Source: SZAS-79 sp965279075
GTDB taxonomy: Bacteria; Pseudomonadota; Gammaproteobacteria; Burkholderiales; SG8-39
Direction of reading: 5' to 3'
DNA: 64,000 bases
NCBI GenBank assembly: GCA_965279075.1
Contig: CBDIHI010000009.1
Span: forward strand, 186,001 to 250,000
Shown here: positions 49,202 through 57,869 of the stretch, piece by piece
Position numbering within the stretch: position 1 is the first letter of the stretch
Layout: the number at the start of each line of letters is the position of its first letter
Translations under genes and position numbers: made by a program
Notes under the pieces: generated by a model
Seen by the model: the letters and a program-made list of their open reading frames with translations, nothing else
Told to the model about the DNA's origin: nothing
The model's database searches: none

Positions 49202-50746
49202 TTAATAAGACCCGTTTTTCTTGAAGTCCTTCACTGCCGCATGCAGCTCGACTTCGTCTTCCTTGGACAGGTCCGCGGTCTTCTCGATCCGGTCGATCAG
49301 GGCGCCGAACTTGTCCTTGATGTAGGCCTGCATGGCCTTCTCGCAGGCCAGCGCCTTCTTCACATCGACGTCATCGAAGTAACCGTTGTTGACGCCGAAC
49401 AGCACCAAGGCCATCTGCCAGACCTGCAGCGGCTCGTACTGCGGCTGCTTCATCAGTTCGGTGACGAGGCGCCCACGCTCGAGCTGCTTCCTGGTGGCTT
49501 CATCGAGGTCCGACGCGAATTGCGCAAAGGCCGCCAGTTCGCGGTACTGCGCAAGGGCGAGGCGCACGCCGCCGCCGAGCTTCTTGACGACCTTGGTCTG
49601 CGCGGCGCCGCCGACTCGCGACACCGAGATGCCGGCGTTGATCGCGGGACGGATACCAGCGTTGAACAGGTCGGTCTCGAGGAAGATCTGGCCGTCGGTG
49701 ATCGAGATCACGTTGGTCGGCACGAACGCGGTCACGTCGCCGGCCTGCGTTTCGATGATGGGGAGCGCTGTCAGCGAGCCGGTCTTGCCTTTGACCGCGC
49801 CCTTGGTGAACTTCTCGACGTACTCGGGATTTACCCGCGCGGCGCGTTCGAGCAGGCGCGAGTGCAGGTAGAACACGTCGCCGGGGTAGGCTTCACGCCC
49901 CGGCGGGCGGCGCAGCAGCAACGACACCTGGCGGTAGGCCCACGCCTGCTTGGTCAGGTCGTCATAAATGATCAGCGCGTCCTGCCCGCGGTCGCGGAAG
50001 TATTCGCCCATGGTGCAACCGGAGTAGGGCGCGATGAACTGCATCGCGGCGGACTCGGACGCCGTGGCGGCGACGACGATGGTGTAGGCCATCGCGCCGT
50101 GCTCTTCGAGCTTGCGCACCACGTTGACGATGGACGAAGCCTTCTGCCCGATCGCTACGTAGATGCAGATGAGGTCCTTGCCCTTCTGGTTGATGATCGC
50201 GTCGATCGCCACCGCGGTCTTGCCGGTCTGGCGGTCACCGATGATCAGCTCACGCTGGCCGCGACCGACCGGCACCATCGAGTCGATCGACTTGAGGCCG
50301 GTCTGCACGGGCTGCGAAACCGACTGGCGGTCGATCACGCCCGGCGCGACCTTTTCGATCACGTCAGTCATCTTTGCGTTGACCGGGCCCTTGCCGTCGA
50401 TCGGCTGGCCGAGAGAGTTGACCACGCGACCGATGAGTTCGGGGCCGACGGGCACGTCCAGGATCCGGCCGGTGCACTTCACCGTGTCGCCCTCGGAGAT
50501 GTGCTCGTATTCGCCCAGGATCACCGCGCCGACAGAGTCGCGCTCAAGGTTCAGCGCGAGGCCGAACGTATTGTTGGGGAATTCGAGCATCTCGCCGGCC
50601 ATCGCGTCGGACAGGCCGTGGACACGGCAGATGCCGTCGGTCACGGAGATGACGGTGCCCTGGGTGCGAACGTCCGACGAGAGCGCGAGGCCCTGGATCC
50701 TCGCGCGGATCAATTCGCTGATTTCGGAGGGTTTCAGCTGTTGCAT
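49202..50746 (-). CDS. atpA: ATP synthase F1 alpha subunit
   Basis: A 514-residue subunit. It begins MQQLKPSEISELIRARIQGL, has the P-loop GDRQTGKT near 171-178, and IYDDLTKQAWAYRQVSLLLR with RPPGREAYPGDVFYLHSRLL containing the arginine finger region. It forms the non-catalytic sites of F1. It sits in the normal order between atpH and atpG. Confidence 0.98.
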   Translation of the reverse strand: MQQLKPSEISELIRARIQGLALSSDVRTQGTVISVTDGICRVHGLSDAMAGEMLEFPNNTFGLALNLERDSVGAVILGEYEHISEGDTVKCTGRILDVPVGPELIGRVVNSLGQPIDGKGPVNAKMTDVIEKVAPGVIDRQSVSQPVQTGLKSIDSMVPVGRGQRELIIGDRQTGKTAVAIDAIINQKGKDLICIYVAIGQKASSIVNVVRKLEEHGAMAYTIVVAATASESAAMQFIAPYSGCTMGEYFRDRGQDALIIYDDLTKQAWAYRQVSLLLRRPPGREAYPGDVFYLHSRLLERAARVNPEYVEKFTKGAVKGKTGSLTALPIIETQAGDVTAFVPTNVISITDGQIFLETDLFNAGIRPAINAGISVSRVGGAAQTKVVKKLGGGVRLALAQYRELAAFAQFASDLDEATRKQLERGRLVTELMKQPQYEPLQVWQMALVLFGVNNGYFDDVDVKKALACEKAMQAYIKDKFGALIDRIEKTADLSKEDEVELHAAVKDFKKNGSY

Positions 50747-50798
50747 GGCGATTCCGATTTGGTAAGTGTGTGTTCTATGGGTGGGCGCTGGCGCAAAC

Positions 50799-51335
50799 TC
50801 AGCTGCCCATCAGTCCGGCATTCATTGCTTGGAGCTTGCCGCGCACGGTGCCGTCGATGACCTGGTCGCCGACGCTGACCTTCGCGCCGCCGATGAGTTC
50901 CTTCACGACGCTTACCTGCGGGCGGATCTTGCGCTTGAAGCGACGCTCGAGGTCCGCCACCAGCGCCGAAAGCTCCGCGCCCTCGAGCGGGAAAGCCGAC
51001 TCGATGGTCGCGTCGATCGCGCCTTCGCGCTCGGCCTTCAGCTCTTCGAACATGTCGCGCACCGCGGGCAGGGCCTCGAGGCGCTTGTTCTCGGTGAGCA
51101 CCTGGAGGAGGCTTTTCGCCTCGGCCGGCATGGTCCCGGCCACGGCCGAGAACAGGTCCACGAACTGGGCGCTGGTCACCTTGGGATTGCCGTACAGCTG
51201 GCTCATCTCCGGGGCTTGCGCAACACCGGCAAGGCGGCCAAGCGTCTCGGACCACTGCGCAAGCGATCCGCCCTTGTCGGCCAGGGCGAACACCGCCTCG
51301 GCGTAGGGCCTCGCAATCGTGGTGATTTCGGCCAT
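50799..51335 (-). CDS. atpH: ATP synthase F1 delta subunit
   Basis: A 178-residue stator subunit. The N-terminal helical bundle starts ITTIARPYAEAVFALADKGG, and the C-terminal half has the family motif LSALVADLERRFKRKIRPQV followed by DQVIDGTVRGKL. It links the b subunits to the top of the alpha3beta3 ring. It starts six bases after the atpF stop, in the usual order. Confidence 0.95.
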   Translation of the reverse strand: MAEITTIARPYAEAVFALADKGGSLAQWSETLGRLAGVAQAPEMSQLYGNPKVTSAQFVDLFSAVAGTMPAEAKSLLQVLTENKRLEALPAVRDMFEELKAEREGAIDATIESAFPLEGAELSALVADLERRFKRKIRPQVSVVKELIGGAKVSVGDQVIDGTVRGKLQAMNAGLMGS

Positions 51336-51341
51336 CGCTGG

Positions 51342-51812
51342 TCAGAGCTCTTTCTTGAGTTGCGTAAGCAGGTCGGCGTGCGCCTGTGCGTTCACTTCGC
51401 GCAGCAGGATCTTCTCGGCACCGGCGACGGCGAGCGAAGCGACCTGCTCGCGCAGCGTTTCGCGCGCACGGGACACGTCCTGCTCGATCTCCGCCTTGGC
51501 GGCGGCCTTCTCGCGGCCGCTCTCCTCTTTCGCAGCGTTCTTGGCGGCCTCGATCATTTGGGAGGCGCGCTTCTCGGCCTGGGCGATGATCTCGCCGGCC
51601 CGGTCGCGCGCCGCCTGGATCTCATCCGCAGCCTGCTTTGCCGAGGTCTCGAGCGACTTGCGACCCTGGTCGGCGGCGGCGAGTCCGTCGGCGATGGTCT
51701 TCTGCCGGGTCTCGATCGCCTTCAGCATCGGCGGCCAGACGAACTTGATCGTGAAGCCGATGAACGCCAGGAATACGGCGGCCTGGGCGAACAGCGTAAG
51801 GTTGATGTTCAT
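51342..51812 (-). CDS. atpF: ATP synthase Fo b subunit
   Basis: A 156-residue subunit. One N-terminal membrane helix (NINLTLFAQAAVFLAFIGFT) is followed by a long charged coiled coil, with the conserved FVWPPMLKAIETRQKTIADG and many Ala, Glu and Lys. It forms the peripheral stalk as a dimer and binds AtpH. It lies between atpE and atpH. Confidence 0.96.
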   Translation of the reverse strand: MNINLTLFAQAAVFLAFIGFTIKFVWPPMLKAIETRQKTIADGLAAADQGRKSLETSAKQAADEIQAARDRAGEIIAQAEKRASQMIEAAKNAAKEESGREKAAAKAEIEQDVSRARETLREQVASLAVAGAEKILLREVNAQAHADLLTQLKKEL

Positions 51813-51846
51813 GCGTCCCCCTAGCGGGAAAAACCGGCCGCGAGGC

Positions 51847-52119
51847 TTAGGCCAGCTTGCCGAGGAGCGGGTTGCCCGTGGCGAACCACAGCGCGAGGCC
51901 GACGCCGATGATGAACGAAGCGTCGATCAGGCCCAGCAGCAGGAACACCTTGGCCTGCAGGGAGTCGGTGAGTTCGGGCTGGCGCGCCGCGGCTTCGAGG
52001 AAGCGGCTGCACATGATGCCCACGCCGACGCAGGCGCCGAGCGCGCCGAGGCCGATCATGAGGCCGATGCCTACGCCGGTGTAGGCCTGCACCATCGCGA
52101 TAAGTTGAAGCTTTTCCAT
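51847..52119 (-). CDS. atpE: ATP synthase Fo c subunit
   Basis: A 90-residue hairpin of two membrane helices, with the loop motif EAAARQPEL (residues 42-50). The ion-binding acidic residue is D66 in LLGLIDASFIIGVGLALWFA, an aspartate as in E. coli rather than glutamate. A proton-type enzyme is expected, since the Na-binding pattern of Q and S/T ligands is not evident. It forms the rotor ring. Confidence 0.95.
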   Translation of the reverse strand: MEKLQLIAMVQAYTGVGIGLMIGLGALGACVGVGIMCSRFLEAAARQPELTDSLQAKVFLLLGLIDASFIIGVGLALWFATGNPLLGKLA

Positions 52120-52164
52120 TGCTGTTTTCCTTTCTGTGCGGAAGATTGTCGAGGGATCGGGTGA

Positions 52165-52971
52165 TTAGTGATGCTCGTGGGCCATCGCGAGATACACGAT
52201 GGTGAGCATCATGAAGATATAGGCCTGCAGCGCGACGATCAGGATATGGAAGATCGCCCAGAGCACGCCGAACGCAAAACCGAAGAACACGCCGACGAAG
52301 TTCTGCGCCGCCCATGTCCAGAGCAACAGGAAGATCAACTCGCCTGCATACATGTTTCCGTATAGCCGCAGGGAATGCGACAACGGCTTGGACAGGTACT
52401 CGATTGCGTTGAACAGCAGGTTCAGCGGGAACATCCACTTTCCGAACGGCGAGCAGCAGAGCTCGTGGATCCAGCCGCCCAGTCCCTTCGCCTTGATCGA
52501 GAAGATGATCATCAACGCGAACACGGTAAGCGCAAGCGCGAAAGTCGTATTGACGTCCGCCGTGGGGACGATGCGAAAGCCGTGCTCGGAGATGTGGTGA
52601 GTGCCGAGGGCGATCACGTCGACCGGCAGGAAGTCCATCGCGTTCATCAGCAGGACCCACACGAACACGGTGAGGGCCGCCGGGGCGATGAAGGTGTTGC
52701 GGTCGCCGTGCTTGAAGATGCCCTTGGCCTGTTCGTCGACGAAGTTGAACAGTAGTTCGACGAATGCCTGTCGCTTGGTTGGGACACCGGAGGTCGCGCC
52801 ACGCACGACCCACCAGAGAAAGCCGATGCCGACGAAGCCGAGGAGGATCGCGACCGCAAGCGAATCGAAATGGAGCGTCCAGAAGCCGCTGTCGCCGACC
52901 TGCTTGGCGCCGTGCGTCAGGTGGTGGCCGATGTACTCTGTCGGGGTGAGTTCGTTACCTGTCGTTGCCAT
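52165..52971 (-). CDS. atpB: ATP synthase Fo a subunit
   Basis: A 268-residue membrane subunit holding the proton half-channels. Landmarks are the essential arginine region YLSKPLSHSLRLYGNMYAGE (the arginine of SLRLYGN) and VALQAYIFMMLTIVYLAMAH near the C-terminus. I chose the ATG at 52971 (MATTGNEL) over an in-frame TTG at 52983. Its start overlaps the end of atpI by 17 bases. Confidence 0.95.
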   Translation of the reverse strand: MATTGNELTPTEYIGHHLTHGAKQVGDSGFWTLHFDSLAVAILLGFVGIGFLWWVVRGATSGVPTKRQAFVELLFNFVDEQAKGIFKHGDRNTFIAPAALTVFVWVLLMNAMDFLPVDVIALGTHHISEHGFRIVPTADVNTTFALALTVFALMIIFSIKAKGLGGWIHELCCSPFGKWMFPLNLLFNAIEYLSKPLSHSLRLYGNMYAGELIFLLLWTWAAQNFVGVFFGFAFGVLWAIFHILIVALQAYIFMMLTIVYLAMAHEHH

Positions 52972-53338
52972 TGTCGCGGACAAAAAAAGCCATCGAAAAA
53001 ATCAGGATCGACACGATGAACGATCCGACGCATGCCGGCGGGACCACGTCCCTGTAGGACGAGAGCACCACCCAGAGGAGAACTACCGCGAGCCCGATCT
53101 TGACGGCCTCCGCCTGCAGCGCCGTCACCAGCGTCCCCCCTGCAGACTTGTCCCTGCCCATCCACTGCGTCACTGCCGCAAACCCCAGCCCCGCTACGAG
53201 GCTCACTGCGCCGCCGAGCGCCGCCGAAATTGCGGCGTGCTCCCCTCCGAGCAGTCCTGTAGAAAGCGTCAGGACGACCGTGGCGATCAGCTGCCACAAA
53301 AGTACCGTGCGGATGGGCTTGCTCTTGATGCGAATCAT
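52955..53338 (-). CDS. atpI: ATP synthase accessory protein AtpI
   Basis: A 127-residue membrane protein with four hydrophobic helices, found at the start of the atp operon. It has TVLLWQLIATVVLTLSTGLL, then AAISAALGGAVSLVAGLGFA and QAEAVKIGLAVVLLWVVLSS, as in AtpI proteins that help c-ring assembly. A predicted promoter starts about 47 bases upstream. Confidence 0.9.
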   Translation of the reverse strand: MIRIKSKPIRTVLLWQLIATVVLTLSTGLLGGEHAAISAALGGAVSLVAGLGFAAVTQWMGRDKSAGGTLVTALQAEAVKIGLAVVLLWVVLSSYRDVVPPACVGSFIVSILIFSMAFFVRDNGNDR

Positions 53339-53384
53339 CGCTGCCGGTTCGCATCGACGAATCTTGGTTCGAGCAAACCCGTTG

Positions 53385-53414
53385 ATTGTAATTGTCTTAG
53401 GTGTTTTCCGTCAA
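53385..53414 (-). promoter_or_regulatory. Predicted sigma-70 promoter of the atp operon
   Basis: On the minus strand, TTGACG (53414-53409) and TACAAT (53390-53385) are separated by 18 bases, about 47 bases upstream of the atpI start. The match to the sigma-70 consensus is good and the site lies in the only sizeable gap before the operon. Confidence 0.6.
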
Positions 53415-53471
53415 TGTGACGCGGCGATGCAGCAATGAAACTGCGTCCCGTTCCCCGTCTGCGTCCGCCTT

Positions 53472-54323
53472 TCATCTACCGCCCAGTTTGGCCAGCAGTT
53501 CGTCGAGGTGCTCGAAACTGGAGTAATGCAGGACCAGCTTGCCGGTCCCCTTCCGGCCCGCCTTGATCTCGACAGTAGTGCCTATCTTCCCGGAGACGTC
53601 TTCTTCCAGCCGGGCGATGTCGCGGTCCACTTTCTTGCTGCGGCGCGGCGCCTTGGCGCCTTTAAGCATCTGCTGGGCGAGCGCTTCTGTCTCCCGTACC
53701 GACATCCCGCGGGCGGCGGCGCGATTGGCCGCCTCCACCTGGTGTGCCCCGTCCAGCGCCAGCAGGGCCCGGGCATGGCCCATCTCCAGCACCCCCTCCA
53801 TGACCATGGCCTGCACGGGCTTGGCGAGGTTGAGCAGCCGGAGCAGGTTGCTCGCTGCGCTGCGCGAGCGTCCGACCGCGTCGGCCGCCTGCTGGTGGGT
53901 CATCTTGAACTCCTGCACGAGTCGCTGCAGGCCGGCCGCCTCCTCCATCGCGTTGAGGTTCTCGCGCTGGATGTTCTCGATCAGCGACATCGCCGCCGCA
54001 GACTCGTCCGGCACCTCGCGCACGAGCGCGGGCACTTCGTCCAGGCCGGCCATCTGCGCCGCCCGCCAGCGCCGCTCGCCTGCGATGAGTTCGTAGCGGT
54101 CGCGCTCCACCGGGCGCACAAGCACCGGCTGCATCAGGCCCTGGGTCTTGATCGAGGCAGCCAGTTCGGCCAGCGCCTCCTGGTCCATCTTCGTGCGCGG
54201 CTGGTACTTGCCCGGCCGGATCCTGTTGACGGCCAGCGTCATCAGCGCGTCCTTGCGCGACGACGTTTCGTCACCGCCAAGCAGCGCATCCAGCCCGCGT
54301 CCCAATCCTTTCGGTTTGATCAT
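53472..54323 (-). CDS. parB: Chromosome partitioning protein ParB
   Basis: A 283-residue CTPase and DNA-binding protein. The N-terminus MIKPKGLGRGLDALLGGDE is typical of chromosomal ParB. The ParB/Srx domain has YELIAGERRWRAAQMAGL (the GERRxRA motif), followed by a helix-turn-helix with MTHQQAADAVGRSRSAASNL and a C-terminal dimerisation domain (GTGKLVLHYSSFEHLDELLA). It binds parS sites; two are seen at 57686 and 57734. It follows parA in the same operon. Confidence 0.97.
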   Translation of the reverse strand: MIKPKGLGRGLDALLGGDETSSRKDALMTLAVNRIRPGKYQPRTKMDQEALAELAASIKTQGLMQPVLVRPVERDRYELIAGERRWRAAQMAGLDEVPALVREVPDESAAAMSLIENIQRENLNAMEEAAGLQRLVQEFKMTHQQAADAVGRSRSAASNLLRLLNLAKPVQAMVMEGVLEMGHARALLALDGAHQVEAANRAAARGMSVRETEALAQQMLKGAKAPRRSKKVDRDIARLEEDVSGKIGTTVEIKAGRKGTGKLVLHYSSFEHLDELLAKLGGR

Positions 54324-54339
54324 CGTCCTTTCCAGTTCC

Positions 54340-55110
54340 TCATGCGGCCGCGGAGCCGGCCAGCAGTTCGTCGGCCAGCGCGAAGTAGGCCAGCGCGCCC
54401 TTGGACCCGCGGTCCCAACACACCGCCGGCGTGCCGTAGCTGGGCGCCTCGGCGAGCCGGACGTTGCGCGGCACGAGCGTCTTGAACACCTTGTCGCCGA
54501 AGTGCTGCTCGAGCTGAGCCGAGACCTGCTGGGAGAGCGTATTGCGCGGGTCGTACATGGTGCGCAGCAACCCGCCGATCTCGAGCGAAGGGTTTAGGTT
54601 GGAACGTACGCGCTTCACCGTCCCCACCAGGTCGGAGAGTCCCTCCAGCGCGTAGTACTCGCACTGCATGGGGATCAGCACTTCGCGCGCGGCCACGAGC
54701 CCGTTGATCGTGAGCAGCGACAGCGAGGGTGGGCAGTCGATCAGGATGTAGTCGTACTCGCTTTCGACGAGCGCCAGCGCAGCCTTGAGGCGCCCTTCGC
54801 GGTTGGGGAGATCGACGAGTTCGATCTCCGCCCCGGCGAGTTCACGGTTGGCGGCCAGCAGGTCGTACCTGCCGGTAACGGAGCTGACGCGGATGGAGAC
54901 GGCTTCCCCCAGCCCCAGCAGCACCTGGTACACCGTCCGCGAGATTGACTTCTTGTCGATCCCGCTGCCGGTGGTGGCGTTGCCCTGCGGATCAAGGTCG
55001 ACGAGCAGCACGCGCTTGCCTCGCTCGACAAGGCTCGCTGCGAGATTGACTGAGGTGGTCGTCTTGCCGACGCCGCCCTTCTGGTTCACGACCGCTATGA
55101 TCCGCGCCAT
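54340..55110 (-). CDS. parA: Chromosome partitioning ATPase ParA
   Basis: A 256-residue ParA/MinD-type ATPase. The deviant Walker A is KGGVGKTT (residues 11-18), with the switch LLVDLDPQGNATTGSG and IDCPPSLSLLTINGLVAARE. It acts with ParB to move origin regions. It overlaps no neighbour but lies 16 bases upstream of parB and directly after rsmG. Confidence 0.97.
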   Translation of the reverse strand: MARIIAVVNQKGGVGKTTTSVNLAASLVERGKRVLLVDLDPQGNATTGSGIDKKSISRTVYQVLLGLGEAVSIRVSSVTGRYDLLAANRELAGAEIELVDLPNREGRLKAALALVESEYDYILIDCPPSLSLLTINGLVAAREVLIPMQCEYYALEGLSDLVGTVKRVRSNLNPSLEIGGLLRTMYDPRNTLSQQVSAQLEQHFGDKVFKTLVPRNVRLAEAPSYGTPAVCWDRGSKGALAYFALADELLAGSAAA

Positions 55111-55737
55111 CTAGGCCCCCAGCCTGCAGAGCACCAGGTGACGGTCGCCGTCGACCAGGGGCACGGCGAGCCTGACCGGCTCCGCGCAGCCCACGCCAGC
55201 CGGCACCTTGGCGATTTCCTCGTGCGGATAGACACCTTTCATCGCGGCGAAGAACCCGCCTGGCCTCACGAGGTGCCGGCAGGACGCGATGAAGTCGGCG
55301 ATCTCCGCGAACGCCCGGGAGATCGCGCCATCGAAACGCGTTTCGGGACGCCAGTCCTCGGCGCGTCCGACATGAACCTCGACGTTTCCCAATCCCAGTT
55401 CGATGACCGCCTGCTGCATGAACGCGCCTTTTTTGTGGTTGCTGTCGTTCAGGGTCACGCGCCGCCGGGGTTGCGCGATCGCGATCGGGATGCCCGGCAA
55501 TCCACCGCCGGCGCCGATGTCTACAAGGGCGCCTTCCGGTAAATGGGGCAGCACCGACAGCGAGTCGATCAGGTGGTGGCTCACCATGCGCTCGGGTTCG
55601 CGGATGGCAGTGAGGTTGTACGTGCGGTTCCACTTGGCCAGCAATTCGACATAGGCGAGCAACTGCCGCTGTGCCTGCCCCGGGAGTTGGAGACCCAGGC
55701 CTTCGAGGCCGAGCGCCAGCGTCGCGGCCGGCGTCAT
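55111..55737 (-). CDS. rsmG: 16S rRNA (guanine-N7) methyltransferase RsmG
   Basis: A 208-residue SAM-dependent methyltransferase that modifies G527 of 16S rRNA. The SAM motif is LVDIGAGGGLPGIPIAIAQP, and the N-terminal YVELLAKWNRTYNLTAIREP is characteristic. It overlaps the mnmG stop by four bases (ATGA) and directly abuts parA. Loss of this gene gives low-level streptomycin resistance in other bacteria. Confidence 0.96.
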   Translation of the reverse strand: MTPAATLALGLEGLGLQLPGQAQRQLLAYVELLAKWNRTYNLTAIREPERMVSHHLIDSLSVLPHLPEGALVDIGAGGGLPGIPIAIAQPRRRVTLNDSNHKKGAFMQQAVIELGLGNVEVHVGRAEDWRPETRFDGAISRAFAEIADFIASCRHLVRPGGFFAAMKGVYPHEEIAKVPAGVGCAEPVRLAVPLVDGDRHLVLCRLGA

Positions 55738-57626
55738 GCGGACTTCTTCTGGGTGACGAACCCGCGCTTGAGGTGCACGAGCAGCAGTGAAACCGCAGCC
55801 GGCGTGACACCCTGCATCCGCGCCGCCTGGCCGACGGTTTCCGGCTTGAAGCGGTTGAGCTTCTGTTGGACCTCGCGCGACAAACCTCGAACTTCGGCGT
55901 AGTCGAGGTCGGCAGGCAGCTTCAGGGAGCCCTGCGCTTCGCGCCGCTCGACCTCGTCCTGCTGTCGCGTGATGTACCCGGAGTATTTGGCCTGTACCTC
56001 GATCTGCTCGGCGATTTCGGCGTCGACGACACCCGGGCCTGCGTTCGGCAAGGACATCAGGGCGGCATACGACACGTCTGGCCTGCGAAGTAGATCTGAA
56101 AGCGTGTACTCACGTTCAATGCCTTTGCCAAGCACGCGCTCAGCGTCTTCCCGAGCGAGCGTGCGCGGATTGACCCACACCGATTTCAGTCGCTCCTGCT
56201 CGGTCGCGATGGCATCGCGCTTGCGGTTGAACGCGTCCCAGCGAGCGTCGTTAACGATCCCGAGACGGCGACCGGTCTCAGTCAGGCGCAGGTCGGCGTT
56301 GTCCTCGCGCAGCATCAGCCGGTACTCCGCCCGGCTGGTGAACATCCGGTAGGGCTCGGAAACGCCCCGAGTGATCAGGTCGTCCACGAGCACACCCAGG
56401 TAGGCCTCGTCCCTGCGGGGGCACCATGCTTCGTGCCCATGGGCCAGGAGGGCAGCATTCAGGCCCGCCAGCAGGCCCTGGGCGCCCGCCTCCTCGTACC
56501 CGGTCGTCCCGTTGATCTGGCCCGCGAAGAACAGCCCGGCGATCGATTTGGTTTCAAGAGAGGACTTCAGGTTGCGCGGGTCGAAATAGTCGTACTCGAT
56601 GGCGTAGCCCGGCCGAAGGATATGGGCGTTCTCCAATCCCCGGATGCTGTGGACCGCCTCCAGCTGCACGTCGAAAGGAAGGCTGGTCGAGATCCCGTTG
56701 GGGTAGTACTCGTGCGTGGTCAGGCCTTCCGGCTCCAGGAAGATCTGGTGGCTCGATTTGCCGGCAAACCGGTGGATCTTGTCCTCGATCGAGGGGCAGT
56801 ACCGCGGGCCGACCCCCTGGATCACGCCGGTGAACATGGGGGAGCGGTCCAGCCCTCCACGGATGATCTCGTGGGTACGCTCGTTCGTATGGGTAATCCA
56901 GCAAGGCAGCTGCTGCGGGTGCATGTCCCGCCGGCCGATGAAGGAAAACACCGGCTCCGGTGTGTCGCCCGGCTGCTCCTGCATGACGGAAAAGTCGATC
57001 GTCCTCCCGTCGATACGGGGCGGTGTCCCGGTCTTAAGGCGCCCGACCGGGAGGTTCATCTCGCGCAACCTGGCGGCCAGCGTGACCGAGGCTGGATCCC
57101 CTGCCCGGCCGCCCTGGTGCTTTTCCAGCCCCACGTGGATCAGCCCGGCCAGAAATGTACCGGTGGTCAGGACCACGGCTGGGGCCCGGAATTCGATCCC
57201 GACCTGTGTGCGGATCCCCGCCACCCGATCGCCTTCTAGGATGATGTCGTCGACCGCCTGCTGGAAAAGCGTGAGGTTGGGCTGGTTTTCCACCCTGGTC
57301 CGGATCGCCTGGCGATAAAGGACCCGGTCGGCCTGCGCCCGGGTAGCCCGCACTGCGGGGCCCTTGGAGGAGTTCAACGTGCGGAACTGGATACCGGCCT
57401 CGTCCGTCGCGAGAGCCATTACGCCGCCCAGCGCGTCGATCTCCCGCACGAGGTGGCCCTTGCCGATCCCCCCGATGGAGGGATTGCAGGACATTTGCCC
57501 AAGCGTCTCTATGCTGTGGGTCAGCAACAATGTGTCACAGCCCGCCCGGGCGGCCGCAAGCGCAGCTTCGCTGCCGGCATGACCGCCGCCGACCACAATG
57601 ACGTCGAATTCCTTGGGGAAACGCAT
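55734..57626 (-). CDS. mnmG: tRNA uridine-5-carboxymethylaminomethyl modification enzyme MnmG
   Basis: A 630-residue FAD protein that, with MnmE, modifies the wobble uridine of several tRNAs. The FAD site is DVIVVGGGHAGSEAALAAAR (residues 8-27); CNPSIGGIGKGHLVREIDAL and GTFLAGLIHVGLEKHQGGRA follow. The C-terminal GidA domain ends with PETVGQAARMQGVTPAAVSL and LLVHLKR. Full length. Its upstream region carries two parS-like sites. Confidence 0.97.
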   Translation of the reverse strand: MRFPKEFDVIVVGGGHAGSEAALAAARAGCDTLLLTHSIETLGQMSCNPSIGGIGKGHLVREIDALGGVMALATDEAGIQFRTLNSSKGPAVRATRAQADRVLYRQAIRTRVENQPNLTLFQQAVDDIILEGDRVAGIRTQVGIEFRAPAVVLTTGTFLAGLIHVGLEKHQGGRAGDPASVTLAARLREMNLPVGRLKTGTPPRIDGRTIDFSVMQEQPGDTPEPVFSFIGRRDMHPQQLPCWITHTNERTHEIIRGGLDRSPMFTGVIQGVGPRYCPSIEDKIHRFAGKSSHQIFLEPEGLTTHEYYPNGISTSLPFDVQLEAVHSIRGLENAHILRPGYAIEYDYFDPRNLKSSLETKSIAGLFFAGQINGTTGYEEAGAQGLLAGLNAALLAHGHEAWCPRRDEAYLGVLVDDLITRGVSEPYRMFTSRAEYRLMLREDNADLRLTETGRRLGIVNDARWDAFNRKRDAIATEQERLKSVWVNPRTLAREDAERVLGKGIEREYTLSDLLRRPDVSYAALMSLPNAGPGVVDAEIAEQIEVQAKYSGYITRQQDEVERREAQGSLKLPADLDYAEVRGLSREVQQKLNRFKPETVGQAARMQGVTPAAVSLLLVHLKRGFVTQKKSA

Positions 57627-57685
57627 GCCTGTGCCGCTGTTCTACCGCTGGGGGCCGACTTCGGGGAGGCGCAATGATACGTGAT

Positions 57686-57701
57686 TGTTCCACGTGAAAC
57701 T
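57686..57701. promoter_or_regulatory. parS-like site 1
   Basis: TGTTCCACGTGAAACT matches the chromosomal parS consensus TGTTTCACGTGAAACA at 14 of 16 positions. It lies 60 bases upstream of the mnmG start, as expected for the centromere-like site that ParB binds. Confidence 0.75.
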
Positions 57702-57733
57702 AGGCGACCGGGACCCCGACGCCAAGGCCCTGA

Positions 57734-57749
57734 TGTTCCACGTGGAACA
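57734..57749. promoter_or_regulatory. parS-like site 2 (perfect palindrome)
   Basis: TGTTCCACGTGGAACA is a perfect 16-bp palindrome with the inner CCACGTGG of Pseudomonas-type parS sites. It is 48 bases from site 1, centre to centre, in the gap between mnmG and the enolase-superfamily gene. Confidence 0.85.
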
Positions 57750-57869
57750 GCCTCGGCATCACGCCCGGACGGCCCACCCTCCCGGTCGGGCGAAATCGCT
57801 CTGGCATGCCCGGGCGATCTCGTCGATCATGCGCGTCTGCCCAAACCACCCTCATCCGGAGTCCATGCA

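Noticed and set aside
57627..57869. Replication origin with DnaA boxes
   Set aside because: No cluster of TTATCCACA-like sites or AT-rich unwinding region was found; only the parS-like palindromes are supported.
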